NCBI GenBank assembly: GCA_044868005.1
Contig: JBIOVX010000188.1
Span: 1-64,000, forward strand
DNA: 64,000 nucleotides
Direction: 5' to 3'
DNA from: DATARR01 sp044868005
GTDB lineage: Bacteria; Acidobacteriota; Thermoanaerobaculia; Multivoradales; UBA5704
Shown: one piece after another, positions 31,592-40,100 of the stretch
Numbering within the stretch: the first letter of the stretch is position 1
How the letters are laid out: each line of letters opens with the position of its first letter
Translations under genes and position numbers: made by a program
Notes under the pieces: model-generated
Told to the model about the DNA's origin: nothing
Database searches by the model: none
Seen by the model: only the letters and a program-made list of their open reading frames with translations

Positions 31592-31906
31592 ATGAGTTGG
31601 TACCGCCGGACCACGGTTTGGTCTACGTTGACCGCCTCTTGGTCCACGTTGATCGCGTCGTGGTCCACGTTAATCTCGTCGTGGTCCACGTTAATCTCGT
31701 CGTGGTCCACGTTAACCACGTCTTGGTCCACGTTGATCTCGTCGTGGTCTACGTTGACCACGTCTTGGTCCACGTTAACCACGTCTTGGTCGACGTTGAC
31801 CACGTCTTGGTCCACGTTAATCTCGTCGTGGTCCACGTTAACCACGTCGTGGTCCACGTTAATCTCGTCTTGGTCCACGTTGATCACGTCGTGGTCGCAC
31901 GCTTAA
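31592..31906 (+). CDS. Candidate heptad-repeat protein (SWSTLIS repeats)
   Basis: A 104-codon frame from ATG 31592: a short lead (MSWYRRTTVWSTLTA), then 13 copies of the heptapeptide S-W-S-T-L-(I/T)-(S/T/A), ending in SHA. Among 13 DNA units the differences at unit positions 5, 11, 17 and 20 all fall on third codon positions in this frame and leave the amino acid unchanged; only position 13 (I/T) and 15 (S/T/A) change it. That is what selection on this protein would leave. Against it: a weak ribosome site and no known family. The other two long frames (heptads H-V-N-L-V-V-V, and I-N-V-D-H-D-E on the minus strand) change residues more often. Confidence 0.35.
   Translation: MSWYRRTTVWSTLTASWSTLIASWSTLISSWSTLISSWSTLTTSWSTLISSWSTLTTSWSTLTTSWSTLTTSWSTLISSWSTLTTSWSTLISSWSTLITSWSHA
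31620..31892. repeat. 21-bp tandem repeat, 13 units
   Basis: Thirteen head-to-tail units of exactly 21 bp, consensus GGTCCACGTTAATCTCGTCG plus T, with six variable columns and no length change. The core CGTGGTCCACG is near-palindromic. The exact 21-bp length keeps all frames open. It lies between the nested palindrome and the P450 gene. Unlike the array at 9481-10046, units differ only by single-base changes, so it is younger or constrained. Confidence 0.92.
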
Positions 31907-31989
31907 ATACGCCGGTCTCCGCCGCCCACGGTAAGGATAAGCCTTTACCTTGCCGTCGTTTAAGTCCCCACAGCGGCGACGGGAGGCGT

Positions 31990-33339
31990 TCAGAGCCGCT
32001 TTTCGAGGACCGCCAGCAGGCCCTTGTTGGGCTCGTAGTAGTAGGCGTGGCGCACCGGGTGGAGCTCGTCCTGGGCGAGCTTGAGCTCGGCCCCGCGGAC
32101 GATGGTGGCGAGCGCGGTCTTGAGGATCACCAGCGCCAGATCCTTGCCGGCGCAGACCCGCGAGCCGCCGCCGAAGGGGCTCCAGGCGTCCTCCGGGATC
32201 GTCTTGCCGTAGAAGTGGTCCGGGTCGAAGCTCGCGGCATCGGGAAAGAGGTCCTCGCGCATGGAGAGGGCCGGGTAGCAGACGGCGATCCAGGTGCCCT
32301 CGGGAAGCAGGTAGCCGCCGAGCTCGAAGGGCTGCTTCACCCGCCGCAGCGAGGTGTACAGGTTGGTGGGACGCCGGCGCAGGCCCTCGTAGACCACGGC
32401 TTCGAGGTAAGGGAGAGCGGCGAGGTGCTCGCTCCGGAGCTCGCCTTCGCCGAGGACCGAGCCGAGCTCCTGGCGCAGCCGCGCGAGCACCGGCGGATGG
32501 GCGAGGAGCTCGCCGAGGATCCACGCCAGCGAGTCGCCGGTCATCTCGTGGCCCTGGAAGAGATGGTCGAGGATCTCGGCGATCATCACCTCGCGCGACA
32601 GCCCGCCGCCGTCCTTGAGCCGCGCCCGCGCCATGCCGAGCACGAAGTCGTCCTCCGCCGGCCGATCGGCTGCGGCCAGCCGCGCCTCGATCTCCTGGGA
32701 AAACGCCTGGAAGACCTCGCCCTGCCGCTTCTTGACCCGTGCCCAGGGGCTCCAGGGACCGAGGTCGATGCGGAAGCTGGAATGGGAGACGGCCGGCGAG
32801 CGCACGGCTTTGAAGGAGAAGTCTTCGTAGAGGTCCGCGAGCTGCCGCACCTTCTCCGGACCGGCGGCGCTGAAGAACAGTTGGATGAGGGCCTCCAGGG
32901 CGATCTTCTGCAGCGCCGGCACGAGGGGAAAAGGCTTGCCGAGCGGCCACTCGGCGAGCCGCCGCTCGGCGATGCGGCGGATCTCCTCGACGCGGCGCAG
33001 GCTCGCTTGCGCACCGAGGTAGGGTGAGGTAACGTCCCGGCGCTCCTGGTGAGCGGCTCCTTCGAGAGAGGAGGCGGCGCCGCGTCCGAGCACGTGGACG
33101 AGGCTGAACTCCTCGTCGCTGCTGGCGGCCAGGACTCCGGGCGGCGCCGCGTGAATGGCCTTGACGAGATCCGGCGAGCAGACGTAGACCCAGTTGCCGA
33201 GGCCCGGTATGCGCGTCGTGAAGATGTCTCCGCACTCGCGGGAGGCCTCTTCGTAGAACCGCATCGTATTCTTGACGAACCGCAGCGAGTGCGAGAGCAG
33301 CGAGCCCTTCGGCCGCGGGATGTCTGAGGCTGGTTTCAT
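31990..33339 (-). CDS. Cytochrome P450
   Basis: 449 residues. The heme-binding loop FGGGSRVCAGKDLAL supplies the proximal Cys396. The I-helix reads EILDHLFQGHEMTGDSLAW, with the acid-alcohol pair E-x-T; the K-helix ExxR is EAVVYEGLRRRP; the PERF-like region is DAASFDPDHFYG. There is no membrane anchor, as normal for bacterial P450s, which need separate ferredoxin partners (none nearby). It diverges from the MFS gene over 40 bp and probably hydroxylates or epoxidises the product or a carrier-bound residue of the adjoining assembly line. A GAGAGGAG site precedes the ATG. Confidence 0.93.
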   Translation of the reverse strand: MKPASDIPRPKGSLLSHSLRFVKNTMRFYEEASRECGDIFTTRIPGLGNWVYVCSPDLVKAIHAAPPGVLAASSDEEFSLVHVLGRGAASSLEGAAHQERRDVTSPYLGAQASLRRVEEIRRIAERRLAEWPLGKPFPLVPALQKIALEALIQLFFSAAGPEKVRQLADLYEDFSFKAVRSPAVSHSSFRIDLGPWSPWARVKKRQGEVFQAFSQEIEARLAAADRPAEDDFVLGMARARLKDGGGLSREVMIAEILDHLFQGHEMTGDSLAWILGELLAHPPVLARLRQELGSVLGEGELRSEHLAALPYLEAVVYEGLRRRPTNLYTSLRRVKQPFELGGYLLPEGTWIAVCYPALSMREDLFPDAASFDPDHFYGKTIPEDAWSPFGGGSRVCAGKDLALVILKTALATIVRGAELKLAQDELHPVRHAYYYEPNKGLLAVLEKRL

Positions 33340-33379
33340 CGTGGCTCCTCTCGAAACGTAAAGGGAAAAGCTCCAGCGA

Positions 33380-34669
33380 ATGAGCTACCAGCGGCCCAAG
33401 CGCCTGTTGAACCGCGATTTCCTGCTGCTCTGGCAGGGCCAGTTCATCAGCATGCTGGGCTCGCAGGCGTTCTCCGTCGCGATGATCTTCTGGATCAAGC
33501 GCCAGACGGACTCGGCAACGCTGCTCGGGCTCGGCATGCTGTCGCAATGGGCGCCGGCGATCCTCTTCGGGCCGTTCGGCGGCACCCTGGCAGACCGCAT
33601 GTCGCGGCGCAAGCTGCTGATCCTCTCCGACGTGGTGCGCGGCGTGGCGGCGATCGCGCTGGCGGCCCTGGTGCTGATGGTGCCGGGGCGCTCGGCGTTG
33701 ATCCTCGGCTGGCTGCTGTTCCTCTCCGCCGTGATGGGGATCTGCGACGCCTTCTTCCGGCCGGCGATCAGCGCCTCGATTCCGGATCTCGTGCCGGAGA
33801 GCGAGGTGACGCGGGCCAACTCGGCGAACCGCCTGGCGCTCGACGTCTCCACGTTCCTCGGGCAGGGCTCGGGCGGCGTGCTCTTCCGCCTCATCGGACC
33901 CGGAGTGCTCTTTTTCATCGACGGGCTGACCTATTTCTTCTCAGCGATCTCCGAAGCCTTGGTGCGCTTCCCGCCCCCGCCCGCGACGCCCAAGAAGACG
34001 GCCGGCTGGCGCGAGGCCGGCGCCGAGTTCTGGCGCGAGGTGAAGATCGGGCTGCGCTACGTGGCCGGCCGCAAGGGTCTGCGCTACCTCCTCTTCCTGG
34101 GGCCGCTCGAAAGCTTCTTCATGGTCACCATCGTGGTGCTGCTGCCCTTCTACGTGGAGGATTTCCTGCACGTGAAGCCCGACTGGTACGGCTTCCTGGT
34201 GGCGGCGTTCGGCGCCGGCTCGTTCCTCGGCAGCATCACGGCGGGCGCCACCAATCTCACGGGCCGGCGGCGGACCTGGGCCTACCTCGCCTGCGCCATG
34301 GGCTTCGGCGTGGTGGCGCTCGCCTTCGGCTTCCCGCGCTCGCCGTGGCAGGCGCTGGCCCTGCTCCTCGCCGCCGGAGTGATGAGCGGCTTCAACACCA
34401 TCCACACCCTGAGCCTGGCGCAGGTGACGACGCCCACCGAGATGCGCGGGCGCGTGCTCGGCCTGCTCGAGACCCTGGGTTTGAGCACCATGCCGATCGC
34501 CGCCGCCACGGCCGGCGTCATCGCCGACCTCCTCCACCGCAACATCCCGCTGATCTACCTCGGCTGTGGCGGGGCCCTGCTCGTCGTGGCCGTGATCCAG
34601 GCCTGGAAGCGCGAGGTGCGCGAGTTCCTGGCCCATGAGACACCGCCGGAGGCCGTGCAGGTGGCGTAG
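33380..34669 (+). CDS. MFS exporter of the EntS-like group
   Basis: 429 residues with about 12 membrane helices. The opening LLNRDFLLLWQGQFISMLGSQAFSVAMIFWI, the loop GPFGGTLADRMSRRKLLILSD between helices 2 and 3, and the domain FRPAISASIPDLVPESEVTRANS are typical of the MFS_3/EntS group that exports siderophores and peptide products. The second half repeats the pattern (GAGSFLGSITAG, EMRGRVLGLLET). It is transcribed away from the P450 and converges on the acylase, with a strong bidirectional terminator between. Most likely it exports, or gives resistance to, the cluster product. Confidence 0.9.
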   Translation: MSYQRPKRLLNRDFLLLWQGQFISMLGSQAFSVAMIFWIKRQTDSATLLGLGMLSQWAPAILFGPFGGTLADRMSRRKLLILSDVVRGVAAIALAALVLMVPGRSALILGWLLFLSAVMGICDAFFRPAISASIPDLVPESEVTRANSANRLALDVSTFLGQGSGGVLFRLIGPGVLFFIDGLTYFFSAISEALVRFPPPPATPKKTAGWREAGAEFWREVKIGLRYVAGRKGLRYLLFLGPLESFFMVTIVVLLPFYVEDFLHVKPDWYGFLVAAFGAGSFLGSITAGATNLTGRRRTWAYLACAMGFGVVALAFGFPRSPWQALALLLAAGVMSGFNTIHTLSLAQVTTPTEMRGRVLGLLETLGLSTMPIAAATAGVIADLLHRNIPLIYLGCGGALLVVAVIQAWKREVREFLAHETPPEAVQVA

Positions 34670-34715
34670 CTCGAAGACGGCTGGGATCTGCCCTCCGAAG
34701 CCCTCACCTCCCCGG

Positions 34716-34742
34716 CCCTCCTCTCCCCGAGGGAGAGGAGGG
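34716..34742. terminator. Bidirectional hairpin terminator
   Basis: CCCTCCTCTCCC (34716-34727) and GGGAGAGGAGGG (34731-34742) form a perfect 12-bp stem with a CGA loop. It sits between the ends of the MFS gene (34669) and the acylase gene (34765), so it can end both transcripts. A U tract is weak, so it may be only a transcription barrier. Confidence 0.65.
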
Positions 34743-34764
34743 AGAAAGGCATTTCTTTCCTGGG

Positions 34765-37191
34765 TCACTTTTGCGGCACCAGGGTGAGCCGGGCCTCGGG
34801 GTGGGCGCGCACCGCCGCCTCGCCGAAGCTCATCGGGTAGTCCTCGACCGCCGCCCACTTCGGGATCTGGTCCTCGCGGTGGCGGCGGAAGAGCTGGGCA
34901 TCCTGGCCGGTGCTGTTGACCCAGGTCGAGCCTTCGAGGTCGCCGAGATCGACGATCATGCGCTGCGCGGTGCCGAAGGTCACCACGAAGGGCTTGGTGA
35001 CGTCGGCCACCGCGGCGTCCACCGTGAAGGCGGTGCCCGGGGCCGGGTAGGTGCGGCTGTTGAACAGGCGCTCGAGCGGGGCGATGCCGCTCTGCCCCAG
35101 GGGCGAGTGGACAAAGGTCACCGAGTGCACCCGCCCATAGGTCCAGCCCGCGGGGTCTTCTCCATGGTGCTCGGCGAGCCAGGCCACGGCTTGCGTGAGG
35201 CTGCGGCGGACGATGTCGTCGCGGCGCTCCACGGCGGGCGTTCGCCGGTCGTCGAACAGCGGATCGTCCGGCCGCGCCAGGAGATCGACGATCGACGGCA
35301 CCTGGCTCATGCCCACGATGCGGTATTCCTTGAACACGTCCGGGCCCAGCTCGTCGCCCAGGGTCTCGCCGAGGAGGTGCCAGTACCAGGCCTCGAAGAT
35401 CGCGGCGCCCACCGACTCCGCCGTGTAGCGGAGGTCCCAGCGGCGCACCTGATCGACCGCCGCGCGTTCGCGCTCGCCGGCCGGCGGCACGGCGAGCAGC
35501 GCGGGACGCAGGGCCTGCGCGGGCAGGCCGAGGGTGTCGGCCTGAATGGCGCGCAGGCTCTCGCGGGTGAAGCGGCGTCCGGCCGCGAGCAGGGCGGTGA
35601 GCCGCTGGGCGCGATAGGGGTCGGCCATGTCATAGGCCAGGAAGTGCGGGTAGTCATCCCCCACCACCTTGTTGTTGGCGGTGACGATGAAGCCCGACGG
35701 CGGATCGAGCAGGCTCGGCATCTCTTCGTAGGGGATGAAGCCCTGCCACTCGGAGCGCCCGTCCCAGCCCGGGACCGGCACCAGCCCCTGGTGGCCGGCG
35801 GCGCGGACGGGGATGCGGCCGGTCGACTGATAGGCGATATGGCCTTCGACATCGGCATAGACGAAGTTGACGGAAGGGGCCTCCCAGTTTGCCAGCGCCC
35901 GGTGGAAGGACGGCCAGTCCTGCGCCAGGTTGAGCGCCACCAGCGAGTCGATCAGCCGGCCGCCGGTGAGGGCCGGCCAGCGCAGCGCCATCGGCGGGCT
36001 CCCCTTGAGCTCGACGATGGCCTCGTTGACGATGGGGCCGTGGTGGGTCTCCCGCACCTCCAGGAGGCGCTTCGCGCCGCCCTTCACCGGGATCTCCTCG
36101 CGGCGCACCGCGAGGTCCCGCCAGCCGTCCTGGAAGCGGTAGCGCCGTGGGTGCTTGGCGTCGTCGAGCTTCTCGATGTAGAGGTCCTGCACGTCGGCGC
36201 ACATGTTGGTGATCCCCCAGGCGATGCGCCGGTTGTGGCCGAGGACGAGGAGCGGCATGCCGGGGAAGGAGAAGCCGACCGCGTCGTAGCCGCCGCCGTG
36301 GAGGCCGATCTGGTACCAGACCGAGGGCATCTGCAGACCGAGGTGGGTGTCGTTGGCGAGCAGCGGGCGGCCGCTCGCCGTGCGGCTGCCGGCGACCACC
36401 CAGCCGTTGCTCCCCCACGCCAGAGCCCCCGCGCCGGAGACCATGCCGAGGCCCCGGAGCGCCGCGAGGCCGGCCCGCGGCGGGCGCGGAACGGCGAGAT
36501 CGGCATAGCCGCGGACGCCGGGCGGCACGATCACCGGCGCCTTCGCCGGGTAGGGGGAGAGCAGCCGCCGTGCGGCCGGCTCGCCGAGCCTGGCGATCAG
36601 ATGGGCGCGCAGGATCTCGAAGGCGTGGTTGAGGCTCAGGTTGAGGGCCATCAACTTGCTCCAGGCCAGCGAGTCGATGGGAGTCCACGGCCGGGGCTCG
36701 ACCCCGAGGATGGTGAATTCGATCGGCAGCCGGCCGCGGTGGGCCGAGAGGTAGGCGTTCACCCCGTCGGCGTAGGCGGTGAGCAGGGCGCGGGTGGGCG
36801 GAGAGAGCGCCCGCCAGTCCCGCTCGGCGGCCTGGACGATGCCCAGGATGCGCATGACCTTGTCGATCTCCACGGCGCCCTCGCCGAAGAGCGCGGCGAG
36901 CTCCCCGCGGCCGACGTAGACGTTGAGCTGCATCTGCCAGAGCCGGTCCTGGGCGTGCGCGTAGCCCTGGGCGAAGAAGAGGTCGTGGGCGTTGCGCGCG
37001 TAGATGTGGGGGACGCCGGGCTCGACCCTCACGATCTCGACCGGCGCTTCAAGGCCGGGTACGGCGAGGCGGCCGTCCACCTCCGGCCAGGCGCGGCGCA
37101 CGAGCCAGTAGAACACCAGGGCGAGGACGACGATCAGCCCGGCCAGGACGAGGACGGCCCGGCGCAGGTACTTCCATAGACGGGATCTCAT
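34765..37191 (-). CDS. Penicillin-acylase family N-terminal nucleophile hydrolase
   Basis: 808 residues. One N-terminal membrane anchor or signal (about 11-31, AVLVLAGLIVVLALVFYWLV) directs it to the periplasm. The alpha-chain section precedes a self-cleavage site at G260/S261 in LAWGSNGWVVAGSRTASGRP; S261 would be the nucleophile. Further conserved blocks are LLANDTHLGLQMPSVWYQ, GFSFPGMPLLVLGHN RRIAWG and the beta-chain Asn region. Such enzymes hydrolyse amides, including removal of a fatty-acyl prodrug from peptide precursors (PvdQ). Its ATG overlaps the NRPS stop by 4 bp (ATGA), so the two are translated together; deacylation of the NRPS product is the natural guess. Confidence 0.92.
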   Translation of the reverse strand: MRSRLWKYLRRAVLVLAGLIVVLALVFYWLVRRAWPEVDGRLAVPGLEAPVEIVRVEPGVPHIYARNAHDLFFAQGYAHAQDRLWQMQLNVYVGRGELAALFGEGAVEIDKVMRILGIVQAAERDWRALSPPTRALLTAYADGVNAYLSAHRGRLPIEFTILGVEPRPWTPIDSLAWSKLMALNLSLNHAFEILRAHLIARLGEPAARRLLSPYPAKAPVIVPPGVRGYADLAVPRPPRAGLAALRGLGMVSGAGALAWGSNGWVVAGSRTASGRPLLANDTHLGLQMPSVWYQIGLHGGGYDAVGFSFPGMPLLVLGHNRRIAWGITNMCADVQDLYIEKLDDAKHPRRYRFQDGWRDLAVRREEIPVKGGAKRLLEVRETHHGPIVNEAIVELKGSPPMALRWPALTGGRLIDSLVALNLAQDWPSFHRALANWEAPSVNFVYADVEGHIAYQSTGRIPVRAAGHQGLVPVPGWDGRSEWQGFIPYEEMPSLLDPPSGFIVTANNKVVGDDYPHFLAYDMADPYRAQRLTALLAAGRRFTRESLRAIQADTLGLPAQALRPALLAVPPAGERERAAVDQVRRWDLRYTAESVGAAIFEAWYWHLLGETLGDELGPDVFKEYRIVGMSQVPSIVDLLARPDDPLFDDRRTPAVERRDDIVRRSLTQAVAWLAEHHGEDPAGWTYGRVHSVTFVHSPLGQSGIAPLERLFNSRTYPAPGTAFTVDAAVADVTKPFVVTFGTAQRMIVDLGDLEGSTWVNSTGQDAQLFRRHREDQIPKWAAVEDYPMSFGEAAVRAHPEARLTLVPQK

Positions 37192-40100
37192 AGGGTCAAG
37201 GAGTCTCCACTGCCGTGAGGCTGGAGCCTGAGCTCCAGCGCCTGGTCGATGCAGATCCGCAGCCGTCCGGCCAGGGTCTGCACGTGTGGCTCGGCAAGGG
37301 CGCTGATGTGGTCGCCCGGCACGGTCTCGATGTCGACCGGCAACGGCGAGAGCGCCCCCCAGCCGAGCGTCGGGTCGGCCGGCGGCTCCTCTCCCGAGCC
37401 GCCGGTTTCCATGGCGGGCCGGAAGAGGGTGATCTTCCCCGGGTAGGGAGCCGGCCGGTAGCGCCGGAAGGCGCGCACGTTGGTCTTGAACACGGCGAGG
37501 AGACGGCGGAGCGACTCGGGGCCGGCTTTGGCGCCGAACGGAGTGTGCTCGAGCCCCGCGAGCAGGCGGAGCGCCTGGGCCTCGGGCGAAAGCCCGCGCA
37601 GGACCTCGGCGGTGAGGCCGAGATCGAGGCCCCAGAGACGCTCCAGGTAGTTGGCGATCTCCAACAGCCAGGGGGCGTCGTCCTCCCCGCTCTCCTCCGC
37701 CACTTCCGCGCCGCCGGCCGGCCGGGGCCATGGCCCGGGGGTGGAGTCGATGATCGCCAGGAGCGCCACCTCGCGTCCCTCGGCGACGAGCTGCCGCGCG
37801 AGATCGAAGGCCACAGCGCCGCCCAGCGACCAGCCGCCGAGGTGGTAAGGGCCGGCGCTGACCGCGGTGATCTCGGCGCGGTAGCGCGCCGCCATCTCCT
37901 CGAGGCTGTCGAACGGCGCCTCGCCCGGCCCGAGCCCGCGCGACTGCAAGCCGTGGAAAGGCTGGTCCGGCCCCAGGTGCCGGGAGAGGGCCTGGAAGCA
38001 GAGGACGTCGCCGCCGGCCGGGTGGACGCAGAAGAACGGCGGGCGGTGGCCGGCCGGCTGGATCGGCACCAGCGAAGCCGCAGCCGCGGCCGGCGCCTCC
38101 GCCCGCGGGCCGCGCGCCCGCAGGCGCTGCTCCAGCAGGGCCCGCTCCTCGGCGGAGAGCCGGGCGCGGCGCGCAGCGAGCCGGGCCCCGCGGTCGTCCC
38201 CGCGGTCCGCCGATGGGGACGGTCCCGGCGACGTTGCCGCCGGCTGCGGTGCCGCCACCTGCGGCCGCGTTCCGATCTCGGCCGGCAGCGCGGAGAGCCG
38301 GAGCTCCGGGTCGGCCACCACCGCGCCGAGCAGCAAGGAGAGGTGCTCGAGCATCCGTTCGACGGTCGCGCCGGCGAACAGCTCGGTGCTGTATTCGGCT
38401 GCGAGGGTGAGGCCTTGCGGCACGTCGACGACTCCCAAGGTGAAGTCGAGCTGCGAGGTGGCGCTGTGCACCTCGACCGGCTCGGCCTCGAGGTCGGCGA
38501 AGCGGAGCGGCTCGCCGGAGTCGTTGCGCACCGAAAGCATCACCTGGACCAGCGGCGCGCGGCTCTTGTCCCGCGCCACCCCGAGCTCCTCCACCAGGCG
38601 CTCGAAGGGGACGTCCGGGTGGGCGTAGGCGCCGAGGGCGGTCTCGCGAGCCCGCCGCAGCAGCTCCCGGAAGGTGGGATCGCCGGAGAGGTCGAGACGG
38701 AGGGGGAGGATGCCGACGAAGAAGCCGAAGAGCCCCTCGGTCCCCGGCGTGTGACGGTTGGCGGCCGGCGAGCCGAGGACCATGTCCGTGCGGCCCGTGT
38801 AGCGGCCGAGGAGGGCGGCGAAGGCGGCGAGGGCGGTCATGAAGAGCGTGCTCCCCTCGCGCCGCCCCAGCTCCTTCACCTGCGCGGCGAGCTCCGGCGC
38901 GAGCGGCAGGTAGCGGGCGGCTCCCCGGAAGGCCGGGCGCGCGGGGCGCGGCCGGTCGGCGGGGAGGTCGAGCACCGGCGGCACCCCGTCGAGCCGGCGG
39001 CGCCACCAGGCGAGCTGCGGTGCGAGCCGCTCGCCGGTGAGCTCGCGCCGCTGCCAGACGGCGAAGTCCGCATACTGGAGCACCGGCTCGGGGAGGGGGG
39101 AGGGAAGGGCCAGAGCGAACGCCGGATAGAGGGCGCCCAGCTCGCGTTCGAGAAGGTCGATCGACCAGCCGTCGACGATGATGTGGTGGAAGGTGAGGAG
39201 CAGCCGGTGCTCCTCCTTTCCCAGGCGGAGCAGGCGGGTCCGCCAGAGCGGCCCCGCCGCGAGATCGAAAGGCTCCCGCGCTTCCGCCTCCGTCGCACGC
39301 CGGGCCTCCTCCTCGCGCTGCGCCGGCGGCAGGGCGCTCAGGTCGGCCAGGGGGAGCGCGAGGTCCGCGGCGGGCGCGATGCGCTGCCGGAGCCCCTCCG
39401 GGCTGTTGGCGAAGGTCGTGCGCAGAGGGGGATGGCGGCGCGCGATCTCGGAGAGCGCCCGGGCGAGCACGGCCGGCCGTAGCGGGCCGCTCAGCCGCAG
39501 GGGGTTCGGGACGTTGAGGACCGCGCCGCTGCGGTCGAGCTGGTGGAAGTACCAGAGCCGCTCCTGGGCGGCGGCGGCCGGGGCTTCGGGCCCGGCTCCG
39601 GCCGGCTCGACTGGCGGCAGCGGCAGGGCTCCCGGAGCCCGCAGGCTGCGCTCGATCTCCGCCGCCAGGAGGGCCACGGTCGGGTTGGCGAAGATCGCGC
39701 GCAGCGGCAGGTCGACCCCGGTCGCCCCCCGCAGGCGGGCCAGCGCACGGACGGCGAGCAGGGAATACCCGCCGAGGGAGAAGAAGTCGTCGTGGAGGCC
39801 GACCCTCTCGCAGCCCAGGACCTCGGCCCAGAGGCCGGCCACCAGCTCTTCGAGGGCGGAGCGCGGCAGCTCGGCGGCCGGCAGCGAGGTGGCGGCCGGC
39901 AGCGGCAGGGAGAGCCGGTCCACCTTGCCGTTCGGCAACAAGGGGAGGGCCGCGAGCACGACGCCCGCCGAGGGCACCATGTACTCCGGCAGCCTCTCCC
40001 GCACCCAGGCGAGCAGGGCCTCGGTCTCGACCCGCTCCTCCCCCGCTTTGAGCACCGCCCAGGCGAGCAGGCGGACGTCCTCCGGGCCGTAGGCGTGGGT

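Noticed and set aside
31228..31887. Minus-strand protein with INVDHDE heptads (219 codons)
   Set aside because: No ATG or ribosome-binding site, the part outside the repeat runs through the nested palindrome, and a base change in the first unit is non-synonymous in this frame.
31620..31892. CRISPR array
   Set aside because: Units are contiguous with no unique spacers.
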